Shown in pieces: positions 1-5,979 of a stretch of 10,705 nt of DNA. Both the position numbers and the translations under genes were made by a program. Source of the stretch: an uncultured Clostridia bacterium (GTDB taxonomy: Bacteria > Bacillota > Clostridia > Christensenellales > Aristaeellaceae); the NCBI GenBank assembly GCA_946042585.1, contig CAMGDO010000013.1, positions 1 through 10,705 on the forward strand, read 5' to 3'. Positions within the stretch are counted from its first letter, which is position 1, and the number at the start of each line of letters is the position of its first letter. A model generated the notes under the pieces. That model searched no databases, was not told the origin of the DNA, and worked only from the letters and a program-made list of their open reading frames with translations.

Positions 1-34
1 CCTTCAGCTTGAAGGTTTTTTCAAGGATCTGCAT
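1..34 (-). CDS. 5' end of a minus-strand gene, possibly NCS2-family purine permease (partial)
   Basis: On the minus strand an ATG at 34-32 opens a frame that stays open to the window edge and reads MQILEKTFKLK. A clear GGAGG ribosome site (46-42) sits 7 nt upstream, and a near-consensus promoter lies at 118-91, so this is very probably a real gene start. The short peptide resembles the N-terminus of NCS2/AzgA-type guanine-hypoxanthine permeases, which often begin with an 'EKxFKLKEHGT'-like segment. Eleven residues are too few to be sure. The gene is divergent from hinT. The function is tentative; the existence of a coding start is better supported. Confidence 0.45.
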   Translation of the reverse strand, partial: MQILEKTFKLK

Positions 35-90
35 GGAAATGCCTCCATTTCATAGTTTTTTCCCCCCGGAACGGCAGGAAAAACACTTCC

Positions 91-118
91 ATTATATCAA
101 AAAAAACGTTTCCGTCAA
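91..118 (-). promoter_or_regulatory. Sigma-A type promoter for the minus-strand gene
   Basis: Read on the minus strand, a -35 box TTGACG (118-113) is followed after 16 nt by a perfect -10 box TATAAT (96-91). The likely transcription start near 84 leaves a leader of about 50 nt before the ATG at 34. The spacer is very A/T-rich (a run of eight T on the minus strand). The leader is too short for a purine riboswitch, so none is called. Confidence 0.75.
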
Positions 119-241
119 CGCGCAATTTGACATTTTCTGTCGTTTTTTTGCGGCAAAATAGGGGCAGCGCGCCGCGTGCAGGCAGGAATTGCGGCTTCGG
201 GCGGCGAATTATTCCCCGATTTCACAGAAAGGACGATTTTT

Positions 242-586
242 ATGGCGGATTGCGTTTTCTGCGCCATTGTGCGCGGCGATATTCCTTCATCCAAAGTATA
301 CGAGGACGAGCATGTGCTCGCCTTCCGTGATATCAATCCTTTGGCTCCCGTGCATGTGGTGATTGTGCCCAAGCGGCATGTGGCCAATCTGAATGAACTG
401 GACAACCTGAGCGAAGAGGAGCAGCTGGCGCTGCTGCATGCCTGCAAAAAGGTGGCGAAGATCTGCGGCATCGAGGAGAGCGGCTATCGCATTGCCTCCA
501 ATTGCGGACGGGACGCGGCGCAGTCTGTGCAGCATCTGCATGTGCATGTGCTCGGCGGCGGTCAGCTGTCCGTCAATATGGCATAA
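242..586 (+). CDS. hinT: HIT-family (HinT-type) nucleotide-binding hydrolase
   Basis: A 114-aa cytoplasmic histidine-triad protein. HinT-type enzymes hydrolyse the P-N bond of nucleoside phosphoramidates such as AMP-lysine and act as homodimers; the physiological substrate in most bacteria is unclear. The sequence has the N-terminal DCVFC segment with two cysteines (C4, C7), often zinc-linked in this family, the RDINPLAPVH segment (29-38), and the defining triad H-L-H-V-H-V at residues 98-103, with H98, H100 and H102. The length is the usual one for HinT. The ATG at 242 was chosen over upstream codons because AAAGGA (228-233) lies 8 nt before it and homology begins there. rpsU follows, a pairing common in Firmicutes. 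No convincing promoter or intrinsic terminator was found for this gene. Confidence 0.93.
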   Translation: MADCVFCAIVRGDIPSSKVYEDEHVLAFRDINPLAPVHVVIVPKRHVANLNELDNLSEEEQLALLHACKKVAKICGIEESGYRIASNCGRDAAQSVQHLHVHVLGGGQLSVNMA

Positions 587-631
587 TCCCCCAATTTCCT
601 GCTTTCCGTCGCTTCAGACATATAAAACTGT

Positions 632-663
632 AACAGGTTTGTTAAAAAGCGAAATAACCTGTT
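632..663. repeat. Inverted repeat overlapping the rpsU -35 box
   Basis: AACAGGTT (632-639) and its exact reverse complement AACCTGTT (656-663) are separated by 16 nt, and the right arm runs into the first bases of the -35 box at 662. A second small dyad, TAACA-N4-TGTTA (631-644), overlaps the left arm. Position suggests an operator for an unknown regulator or an RNA hairpin at the end of the hinT transcript. There is no U tract, so it is not a standard terminator. Confidence 0.5.
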
Positions 664-690
664 GACGTGTTCGCCTTCAAGCGGTATAAT
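662..690 (+). promoter_or_regulatory. Sigma-A type promoter of rpsU
   Basis: TTGACG (662-667), a 17-nt spacer and a perfect TATAAT (685-690) form a near-consensus strong promoter, as expected for a ribosomal protein gene. Transcription should start near 697, giving a leader of about 65 nt that contains the hairpin at 709-725. Confidence 0.88.
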
Positions 691-708
691 ACACTCACGG
701 TCGCCATC

Positions 709-725
709 CGCCGTGGATCACGGCG
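709..725 (+). promoter_or_regulatory. Stem-loop in the rpsU mRNA leader
   Basis: CGCCGTG (709-715) pairs perfectly with CACGGCG (719-725) across a GAT loop. The outer segments TCGCC (701-705) and GGCGA (734-738) could extend the stem beyond an internal loop. It sits between the promoter and the ribosome site of rpsU. Several ribosomal protein genes are controlled through leader structures, but no described S21 leader is recognised here, so a regulatory role is inference. Confidence 0.4.
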
Positions 726-762
726 ATTGCCAAGGCGAGATAGGCGAAGGGAGGGAAAACAA

Positions 763-936
763 GTGTCTGAAGTACGAGTCAAGGAAAACGAATCTTTGGA
801 AAGCGCTCTGAAGCGCTTCAAGCGTCAGTGCGCACGCGCGGGCGTGATGGCCGAGGTTCGTAAACGTGAGCATTATGAAAAGCCCAGCGTGAAGCGCAAG
901 AAGAAGGCGGAAGCCGCGCGCAAGCGCCGCTATTGA
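763..936 (+). CDS. rpsU: 30S ribosomal protein bS21
   Basis: A 57-aa, very Lys/Arg-rich protein with the S21 pattern: a beta-strand start [10 protein letters not shown], the [13 protein letters not shown] helix (about residues 14-26), the KREHYEKPS segment, and a basic tail [14 protein letters not shown]. It is a small-subunit protein near the mRNA-anti-SD region of the 30S platform. The start is GTG at 763, chosen because AAGGGAGGG (747-755) lies 7 nt upstream and the family sequence begins exactly there. The frame is open further upstream, but that part runs through the promoter and leader. The gene has its own promoter and terminator, so it is monocistronic here. Confidence 0.96.
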   Translation: MSEVRVKENESLESALKRFKRQCARAGVMAEVRKREHYEKPSVKRKKKAEAARKRRY

Positions 937-947
937 TCATCATGCGG

Positions 948-978
948 AAAAAAGGAGCCCTGCGGGGCTCCTTTTTTT
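948..978 (+). terminator. Rho-independent terminator of rpsU
   Basis: GGAGCCC (954-960) pairs perfectly with GGGCTCC (965-971) across a TGCG loop and is followed by seven T (972-978). An A run just before the stem would allow some termination in the reverse direction as well. It lies 17 nt after the rpsU stop codon. Confidence 0.93.
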
Positions 979-1006
979 CGCGGCGAAGGGAAGCGCCTTC
1001 GCGCGG

Positions 1007-1035
1007 TTGTTTTTGCAGGGAAATGCTGGTATAAT
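1007..1035 (+). promoter_or_regulatory. Promoter of the DUF368/popT gene
   Basis: TTGTTT (1007-1012), 17-nt spacer and TATAAT (1030-1035), with an extended -10 TG at 1027-1028. Just upstream is an inverted repeat GCGAAGG (983-989)/CCTTCGC (996-1002) of unknown role. A small perfect hairpin CGCCCG-ATG-CGGGCG (1052-1066) lies in the leader before the ribosome site. Confidence 0.75.
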
Positions 1036-1088
1036 AATATAGTAGATTCTGCGCCCGATGCGGGCGACAAATGCAATGAGGTGAAGAA

Positions 1089-1943
1089 ATGAAACGGAGC
1101 AAGGAAGTATTCTCCACGCGTTTTCTGCTGCGGCTGCTGCAGGGCGCGCTCATCGGCCTTGGCGCGGTGCTGCCGGGCATTTCGGGCGGCGTTCTGTGCG
1201 TGGTGTTTGGTATTTACAGCGTCATCATGGAGTTTCTGGCCAATCCCATCCGAAATTTCAAGACCCATATCGTGCGGTTGTTTCCTGTGCTTCTGGGTAT
1301 TGCCATCGGTTTTCTGGGCGTGGCCAATATCCTGTCCTTTTTCCTTGATAAATTCCCCAGCCAGTCGGTTTGCGTGTTTATCGGTCTGATTGCCGGCATG
1401 CTGCCCTCGCTGTTTGAGGAGGCCGGTCAGCAGGGGCGCGGCAAGGGCGCGTGGACGGCGCTGGTTGTTGCGCTGGCGCTGACCTTTGCGCTGCTCATCA
1501 GCCTCAGGCTGTTCTCCGTCGTCATTGCGCCCAATTTCCTGTGGTATCTGTTCTGCGGCTTCTGCCTGGCGCTGAGCATCATCGCGCCCGGCATGAGCTT
1601 TTCCACCCTGCTGATGCCGCTGGGGCTGTATGAGCCCTTTGTATCGGGCATCGGTCATCTGGACTTTGCCGTGCTCATTCCCGGCGCGATTGGCGCCATC
1701 GCCACTATTCTTTTGCTGGCCAAGGCGGTGGATACGCTGTTCAAGCGGCATTATCCCCAGGCCTTCCATGCCATTTTGGGCATTGTGATCGCCGCTACGG
1801 TGATGATTGTTCCCTTTGACAGCTTTATCACCTCCGTGGGCGCCTTCCTTGTGAATGCGCTGTGCCTGGCGGCGGGCGTTGTCTCTGCGCTGTGGCTGGA
1901 CAAATTCAACAAAAAGCATGCGGTGGAGGAACCGCAAACATAA
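1089..1943 (+). CDS. popT: DUF368 integral membrane protein, polyprenyl-phosphate transporter family (PopT)
   Basis: A 284-aa polytopic membrane protein with several hydrophobic helices. The first repeat carries the DUF368 signature GLGAVLPGISGG (residues 23-34) followed by a GIY motif. A second, related motif IAPGMSFSTLLMPLGLYEP begins near residue 165, as expected for this family's internal duplication. DUF368 proteins have been identified as transporters that return undecaprenyl phosphate (the lipid carrier for wall and polymer synthesis) across the membrane, in parallel with DedA-type UptA. ATG 1089 was chosen for its ribosome site GAGGTG (1078-1083). Own promoter and terminator make it a single-gene unit. 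The family call is firm; the exact transport role is by family inference. Confidence 0.9.
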   Translation: MKRSKEVFSTRFLLRLLQGALIGLGAVLPGISGGVLCVVFGIYSVIMEFLANPIRNFKTHIVRLFPVLLGIAIGFLGVANILSFFLDKFPSQSVCVFIGLIAGMLPSLFEEAGQQGRGKGAWTALVVALALTFALLISLRLFSVVIAPNFLWYLFCGFCLALSIIAPGMSFSTLLMPLGLYEPFVSGIGHLDFAVLIPGAIGAIATILLLAKAVDTLFKRHYPQAFHAILGIVIAATVMIVPFDSFITSVGAFLVNALCLAAGVVSALWLDKFNKKHAVEEPQT

Positions 1944-1965
1944 CATGCAGCGACGAAGCTGACAG

Positions 1966-1999
1966 GCGCCGTCCGGGCAAGCCCCGGACGGTGCTTTTT
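1966..1999 (+). terminator. Rho-independent terminator of popT
   Basis: A 12-bp stem formed by 1966-1977 and 1983-1994 (one G-U pair, the rest Watson-Crick, core GTCCGGG/CCCGGAC) with a 5-nt loop, followed by five T (1995-1999). It starts 22 nt after the popT stop codon. Confidence 0.93.
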
Positions 2000-2110
2000 G
2001 CGCAGGCGGTCAGGGAATCTGCCGCTTTGCAGGAAAATCGCCGCCGCGCGGCGAAAAGAAGAGACAAAGCGATTGAATCCATGAACTGAAAAGGACAGGA
2101 GGCTCGCCAC

Positions 2111-3217
2111 ATGACGCATAAACGCCTTTCCCTTTGCGCGCTGCTTTGCCTGCTGCTGCTCGCGTGCGCGGGCACTGCATGCGCTGCGTATGATTACAGC
2201 GATTATCCCGACCGCAGCGTGTATATCGCCGACCCTGCGAAGATGCCGCTGGTATGGGCGGATGAATGGCAGCCGGAGGAATGGATGCTGTCTCTGGAAG
2301 GCAAGATTGCTTCGCTCACAGCCGCCGATTCCGAGCGGATATTCACCGGCGCGCATCGTGCGGACGCTGAGCATTACCCCGAAAACTCCATCGAGGCCAT
2401 CATCAGCGTGTGGGCGATGGGCGGCGATATGGTGGAAATCGACCTGCGTGTCACCAAGGACGGCAAGCTCGTGCTGCTGCATGACGATACGCTCAATCGC
2501 ATGACCAATTTCAACGAAATGAAAGGCAAAAACGGCCTGCCGACCAGCTCCTATGTGTTCAAATGGACCTACGAGCAGCTGCAGCAGCTGAACCTGCGCG
2601 AGGGCAATGGCGGCGCGCTCGCCGCGGTGACGCCCTTCAAGATCGCCACGCTGGAGGAAGTGCTGACGGTGTGCAAGGATCGCCTGTTCATCGTGCCGGA
2701 CAAATGCGAATTCTGGCGCTATGTGCCCATCGATTCCATCATGCCGCACAGCATCAAAAACTATCTGTACAATGCGATGGAAGAGACGGGCAACTACACC
2801 TCCATTCTCATCAGCTACGGCACATTGGGTACGCAGGAGGATATGACGCTGTCCGCCGCGCAGGCGCTGGAGATTCAGCGCTATATTTACGAGCATTCGG
2901 GCGAGGCGCCCTATCTCTATCTGCGCGGCTGGACGACGCGCGGCACCGCCGGCCCCTATGCCGGGCAGCTTGCAGAGGAATCGCTGACCAACGCAGCCGT
3001 GCTGGTCAACGGCGCGTACGAGCCGGAGAATGCTGATAAGAACAGCGACATTCGTGCGCTGACGGGGAAATACCCCAATGTGATGTTCGGTGCCTGGACA
3101 ATCGACGAGGAAACGGACAATATGGCGGTGTGGCAGCAGATGTATGACGACGGGCTGCGCGCCATATTCACCAATCATGTGCTGGATCTGGTGCGCTTTG
3201 CGGCGGAGAAAAAGTGA
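2111..3217 (+). CDS. Exported glycerophosphodiester phosphodiesterase family protein
   Basis: A 368-aa protein of the GDPD TIM-barrel family, which hydrolyses glycerophosphodiesters to an alcohol plus sn-glycerol 3-phosphate. Residues 1-25 are a signal peptide (basic start, long Leu/Ala/Cys core, cleavage probable after ACA). C19 in LLAC is a poor lipobox alternative, so it may be secreted or a lipoprotein. Catalytic and metal motifs are present: H82-R83, PEN (90-92), E109-x-D111, and H124-D125 in LVLLHDD. The later strand that often carries a metal-binding Glu reads VPDK, with D197-K198. About 55 residues precede the barrel. ATG 2111 has AGGAGG (2097-2102) 8 nt upstream. No promoter is evident between the popT terminator and this gene. 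Substrate unknown. Confidence 0.85.
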   Translation: MTHKRLSLCALLCLLLLACAGTACAAYDYSDYPDRSVYIADPAKMPLVWADEWQPEEWMLSLEGKIASLTAADSERIFTGAHRADAEHYPENSIEAIISVWAMGGDMVEIDLRVTKDGKLVLLHDDTLNRMTNFNEMKGKNGLPTSSYVFKWTYEQLQQLNLREGNGGALAAVTPFKIATLEEVLTVCKDRLFIVPDKCEFWRYVPIDSIMPHSIKNYLYNAMEETGNYTSILISYGTLGTQEDMTLSAAQALEIQRYIYEHSGEAPYLYLRGWTTRGTAGPYAGQLAEESLTNAAVLVNGAYEPENADKNSDIRALTGKYPNVMFGAWTIDEETDNMAVWQQMYDDGLRAIFTNHVLDLVRFAAEKK

Positions 3218-3294
3218 GCCCCTTTGCCCTGACAGCGCGCGATGCGCGCATCCGCGCCATAAAGAATCACCATATAACAGAGGAATAAACAAAG

Positions 3295-3367
3295 AAAAAC
3301 CCGCGCCGAAGAGCGCTTTCGCTTTGATTTTCAGGCGAGCGGCAGCGTTTCTGAAGCGGGGGTTTTT
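3295..3367. terminator. Probable bidirectional terminator structure
   Basis: AAAAACCCGC (3295-3304) can pair with GCGGGGGTTTTT (3356-3367), bringing together about 50 nt of GC-rich sequence that can fold further. The outer strands give a GC stem followed by a T tract in both directions. It lies between the stop of the GDPD gene and the promoter of the regulator gene. The large internal loop makes it less certain than the other terminators here. The gap 3218-3485 (268 bases) also holds a self-complementary GATGCGCGCATC (3241-3252) and otherwise only the promoter at 3404-3432. Confidence 0.5.
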
Positions 3368-3403
3368 CTGTCGGGCGGCTGCGGCAGCGAAACGTTTTCT
3401 TCG

Positions 3404-3432
3404 TTGAAGCCCGGCGTGATGTATGATATACT
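3404..3432 (+). promoter_or_regulatory. Promoter of the AraC-type sensor/regulator gene
   Basis: TTGAAG (3404-3409), 17-nt spacer and TATACT (3427-3432). The leader to the ATG at 3486 is about 50 nt. A partial palindrome GAAACGTTTTC (3390-3400) lies immediately upstream of the -35 box; it is only a weak match to a catabolite-repression site. Confidence 0.7.
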
Positions 3433-3485
3433 GCTGATACACGGAGCGACGAGACGAAGCGCTTCCGGCGAGAGGGAAATACAGA

Positions 3486-5756
3486 ATGAAAAAGACGGGC
3501 CTGAACAAAAAACCCTATCTGCTGCGGATTATCACGGTGGCGGTGGCATGCATTCTTCTGCCAGTGATTATGGTGGCGATTCAGTGGAGCGGCAACTCCA
3601 CGCAGCTGCTGCGCGAACAGCAGATGATCAATGCCGAGGCCAAGCTGACGCAGATTCAATCGGTGCTGTCGCTGGTGCGGGATAATATCGAGCTGAATTA
3701 TGAGATGATCGGGCTGTCGGATCAGTTTGAAAAATATGTGCTGATGTCGGACGGCGCGGCGCTGGAGCAGGAAAGCCCGCCCTATGAGGATATTGCCCGC
3801 ACAGCGTATTATGTGGATATCAAGAAAGAGGTGCGCACGCTGCTGCGCAACGCCGCGACCAGTCTGGATATTATCAACGCGGTGTATTATTATGACACGG
3901 AAAAGAACGTGGTCATCAGCTATCGCTGGCTGGATTCCACGATTGAGCGCTTTTTCGACCTGATGTGGCTGCAGAGCACAAATTCAGCGGGCAAGTCCAT
4001 GACGGTGCTGCCGGTGCGCACCATCTATCCCACCGAAGAAGAAAGCTATCATGTGCTGAGCATGGTATACCGGCCGATTTTCAAACACAATTCTCCGGTG
4101 TATCTGGTTTTCAATCTGGATGCGCAGATTCTCTATGAAAAATATCTGCTGGACGAAGCTCTGACTGAGGGCGATGTGCTTCTTTTCCTGGATGAAGAGG
4201 ATCAGGTGATGTTTGCCGCCCGGGGCAAGCAGCTGATGGATCTGAGCGTGGCGGATGAGGAGTATGCGAAGTACATCACATCTGTGGAGCGGGCTGCGGA
4301 TTCGGTGGTGTATATGGACGATCTGCTGGTCAGCCATGCCGCAGAATCGGGTCTGGGCTGGCGGGTGCTGCTGCTGCAGCCGACGGATGAGCTGGAATAC
4401 CGGATTGCCGACGTCAACATGCTGATTCTGCTGGCGCTGTTTCTGATGACCGTGTTCCTGATTGTGACCAGCGTCTTTTTGATCCGGCAGACCTCGTATC
4501 CGGCTTCCGTGGTGCTGCATAGAAACTCCCCGCATGATCTGCCCCGCACGCCGCTGCTGATGCGCAGCGAGGAGATGGACAGCCTCAAGCAGTGGATGAA
4601 GGAAAGCTACGACGCGCAGCGCTATCATTTCTGGCACTGGGCGGTGCTGGGTCGCGCCAGCACCATCAACACCGGATATGAGCCGAAGGTCAGCAGCAAA
4701 TTCCTGCTGGCGATTGTGGACATTTTCAATTTGAACGATATGTCCCGCAACAGTGTCGAGAGCGATCGCCGCCTGATGTATGAAAAGCTGCAGGAGGTCT
4801 TTGAAGAGCGCTGCGAGATCGTTCTGATGGATGGAAATACGCTCCTGGTGGCGCTGCAGTGCGAGCAGGATGCCTTCAACAAGGCCTCCGGCGAGCTGGC
4901 GGACTGCCATCGCCGGATTGTGCAGCGGATGGAAAGCGCAAGCCTGCTGGCGATTGGCGGCTGGTGCGCCACCGTGCAGGACGTGCAGGAATGCTGGGTG
5001 CGCGCTTCCATCATGCTGCGCTATCAGAGAATGAGCGGCTCCACGCAGGTGCGCTATGATCACCAGGTGGAAAGATATGCCAGCGGTCTGGGCATGCGCA
5101 TGTGGGAGCTGAGCAACCAGATGGTGATGAACATGCGCAACCGCGCGTGGGAGGAGACGCTGGTGAACCTGGAAAACCTGCGGCAGGAGCTGAAGGCGAA
5201 CATGAAGCAGATGGATTATCTGCACATCCGTCACCGCCTGCAGTATACGTTTACCACAACGCTGGAAATCTTCTTCAAGAACTGTCCGCAGTATGACGAA
5301 AGCATGCTGCCGCAGGATGTATATGCCAGAACCCTTGACACGGACAATGTGGACATGGTGATGGATTCGTGCGCGCAGCTGGTGGAAATCATGGCGCGCA
5401 GCGAATCCGAAACGTTTGAGAACGCAGAAAACAATGCGCATGTGCAGCGGATGCTGGAAATGCTTCAGGAGGATTGCGGCAGCAGCATGAATCTGTCCTG
5501 CGTGGCAGAAACATTCGGGCTCAGCCCGGTCTATCTGGGCAAGGTGTTCAAACGGGTGACGGGGACGAACTATGTGCAGTATCTGACGGATGTGCGTATG
5601 GAGAAGGCGAAGAAGATGCTGCTGGAGGACGGCGTGCGCATTCAGCAGGTGGCGGAGAGCCTGGGCTACAGCCAGAGCCATTATTTTGCCAAGGTGTTCA
5701 AGCAGTATACCAATATGTCGCCCAGCGAATGGATCAGGCTAAACAAAAAGGGCTGA
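3486..5756 (+). CDS. Membrane-anchored sensor with C-terminal AraC-type DNA-binding domain
   Basis: A 756-aa one-component regulator. TM1 is at about residues 12-34 and TM2 at about 309-335, enclosing a roughly 275-residue extracytoplasmic region that probably folds as a Cache-like ligand sensor (fold inferred from architecture; no motif recognised). A cytoplasmic linker of about 315 residues follows. The C-terminal ~100 residues (652-756) are a two-helix-turn-helix AraC/XylS domain: LSCVAETFGLSPVYLGKVFKR and IQQVAESLGYSQSHYFAKVFK, ending with the typical MSPSEWI segment. This is the YesS-like arrangement common in Firmicutes beside carbohydrate importers. The start at 3486 has GAGAGGG-type SD (AGAGGG 3471-3476) 9 nt upstream. 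Own promoter and terminator separate it from the importer operon, its likely target. Direct ligand sensing or help from the binding protein are both possible. Confidence 0.9.
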   Translation: MKKTGLNKKPYLLRIITVAVACILLPVIMVAIQWSGNSTQLLREQQMINAEAKLTQIQSVLSLVRDNIELNYEMIGLSDQFEKYVLMSDGAALEQESPPYEDIARTAYYVDIKKEVRTLLRNAATSLDIINAVYYYDTEKNVVISYRWLDSTIERFFDLMWLQSTNSAGKSMTVLPVRTIYPTEEESYHVLSMVYRPIFKHNSPVYLVFNLDAQILYEKYLLDEALTEGDVLLFLDEEDQVMFAARGKQLMDLSVADEEYAKYITSVERAADSVVYMDDLLVSHAAESGLGWRVLLLQPTDELEYRIADVNMLILLALFLMTVFLIVTSVFLIRQTSYPASVVLHRNSPHDLPRTPLLMRSEEMDSLKQWMKESYDAQRYHFWHWAVLGRASTINTGYEPKVSSKFLLAIVDIFNLNDMSRNSVESDRRLMYEKLQEVFEERCEIVLMDGNTLLVALQCEQDAFNKASGELADCHRRIVQRMESASLLAIGGWCATVQDVQECWVRASIMLRYQRMSGSTQVRYDHQVERYASGLGMRMWELSNQMVMNMRNRAWEETLVNLENLRQELKANMKQMDYLHIRHRLQYTFTTTLEIFFKNCPQYDESMLPQDVYARTLDTDNVDMVMDSCAQLVEIMARSESETFENAENNAHVQRMLEMLQEDCGSSMNLSCVAETFGLSPVYLGKVFKRVTGTNYVQYLTDVRMEKAKKMLLEDGVRIQQVAESLGYSQSHYFAKVFKQYTNMSPSEWIRLNKKG

Positions 5757-5768
5757 CGGACTGCTTTA

Positions 5769-5785
5769 CCGGGCGGCATGCCCGG
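5769..5785 (+). repeat. Perfect GC-rich hairpin after the regulator gene
   Basis: CCGGGC (5769-5774) pairs with GCCCGG (5780-5785) across a GGCAT loop, 13 nt after the stop codon. There is no T tract, so it is probably a 3' mRNA structure in front of the real terminator at 5810-5836. Confidence 0.5.
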
Positions 5786-5809
5786 AAAACCATTGCGTCT
5801 GAAATGCAC

Positions 5810-5836
5810 AGAAGGGGCGAAAAGCCCCTTCTTTTT
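5810..5836 (+). terminator. Rho-independent terminator of the regulator gene
   Basis: AGAAGGGGC (5810-5818) pairs with GCCCCTTCT (5824-5832) across a GAAAA loop, with a T run through 5836. It makes the regulator and the downstream importer separate transcription units. Confidence 0.92.
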
Positions 5837-5855
5837 GTGGGTGATCACGGCAAAC

Positions 5856-5890
5856 AACAAAAAAATGTTCCTGATGGTTGTTTTTTTGTT
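5856..5890. repeat. A/T-only-type inverted repeat upstream of the importer operon
   Basis: AACAAAAAAA (5856-5865) and TTTTTTTGTT (5881-5890) are exact reverse complements separated by 15 nt. It lies just upstream of the candidate importer promoter. It could be a regulator site or a bent, A-tract upstream element; a role as a terminator is unlikely because it lacks a GC stem. Confidence 0.4.
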
Positions 5891-5891
5891 A

Positions 5892-5921
5892 TTGAATGAA
5901 TACCAATTTAGACAGTAAGAT
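5892..5921 (+). promoter_or_regulatory. Candidate promoter of the importer operon
   Basis: TTGAAT (5892-5897), 18-nt spacer and TAAGAT (5916-5921). Both boxes match consensus at only 4 of 6 positions. A weak core promoter is what would be expected if the upstream AraC-type regulator activates it. It is the best candidate between the terminator at 5836 and the ribosome site at 5964. Confidence 0.35.
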
Positions 5922-5933
5922 AACAGCAGAGGA

Positions 5934-5953
5934 GATCGATGGCGTAATCGATC
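5934..5953. promoter_or_regulatory. Perfect dyad GATCGAT-N6-ATCGATC in the importer operon leader
   Basis: GATCGAT (5934-5940) and ATCGATC (5947-5953) form a 20-bp perfect dyad with a 6-nt centre (GGCGTA). It ends 10 nt before the SD AAGGAGG (5964-5970). As DNA it could be an operator; as RNA it is a 7-bp stem near the 5' end that could stabilise the message. Which of these applies cannot be told from sequence alone. Confidence 0.5.
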
Positions 5954-5963
5954 CAATTATATC

Positions 5964-5970
5964 AAGGAGG
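5964..5970 (+). promoter_or_regulatory. Ribosome binding site fixing the solute-binding protein start
   Basis: A full AAGGAGG lies 9 nt before ATG 5980. This selects 5980 over the in-frame ATG at 5896, which would add 28 residues ahead of an otherwise classic signal peptide. Confidence 0.9.
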
Positions 5971-5979
5971 TTTTCTGGA

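Noticed and set aside
21..53. Ten-codon minus-strand upstream frame overlapping the permease start
   Set aside because: It starts at ATG 53 and ends inside the permease start region, but its ribosome site is only a G run and nothing else supports translation.
127..159. Plus-strand promoter for hinT using TTGACA at 127-132
   Set aside because: No acceptable -10 exists at 16-18 nt; the nearest A/T hexamer CAAAAT is about 21 nt away. It is kept only as part of the symmetry finding.
3388..3401. Catabolite-repression (cre) site upstream of the regulator promoter
   Set aside because: Only the AAACGTTTTC core fits; the outer bases of the consensus do not match (about 10 of 14).
1751..3508. Long minus-strand open frame (about 585 codons) antisense to popT and the GDPD gene
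   Set aside because: Its product is rich in His, Arg and Gln with no recognisable domain, it has no ribosome site, and it lies opposite two well-supported genes. It results from the GC-rich codon use of the real strand.
3984..5681. Long minus-strand open frame (about 565 codons) antisense to the AraC-type regulator
   Set aside because: The composition is typical of a shadow frame (very high His, Gln, Leu), it has no SD, and it is opposite a gene with clear domains.
5896..5979. In-frame upstream ATG that would extend the solute-binding protein by 28 residues
   Set aside because: No ribosome site precedes it, it would bury the signal peptide, and the dyad and full SD lie inside this stretch.
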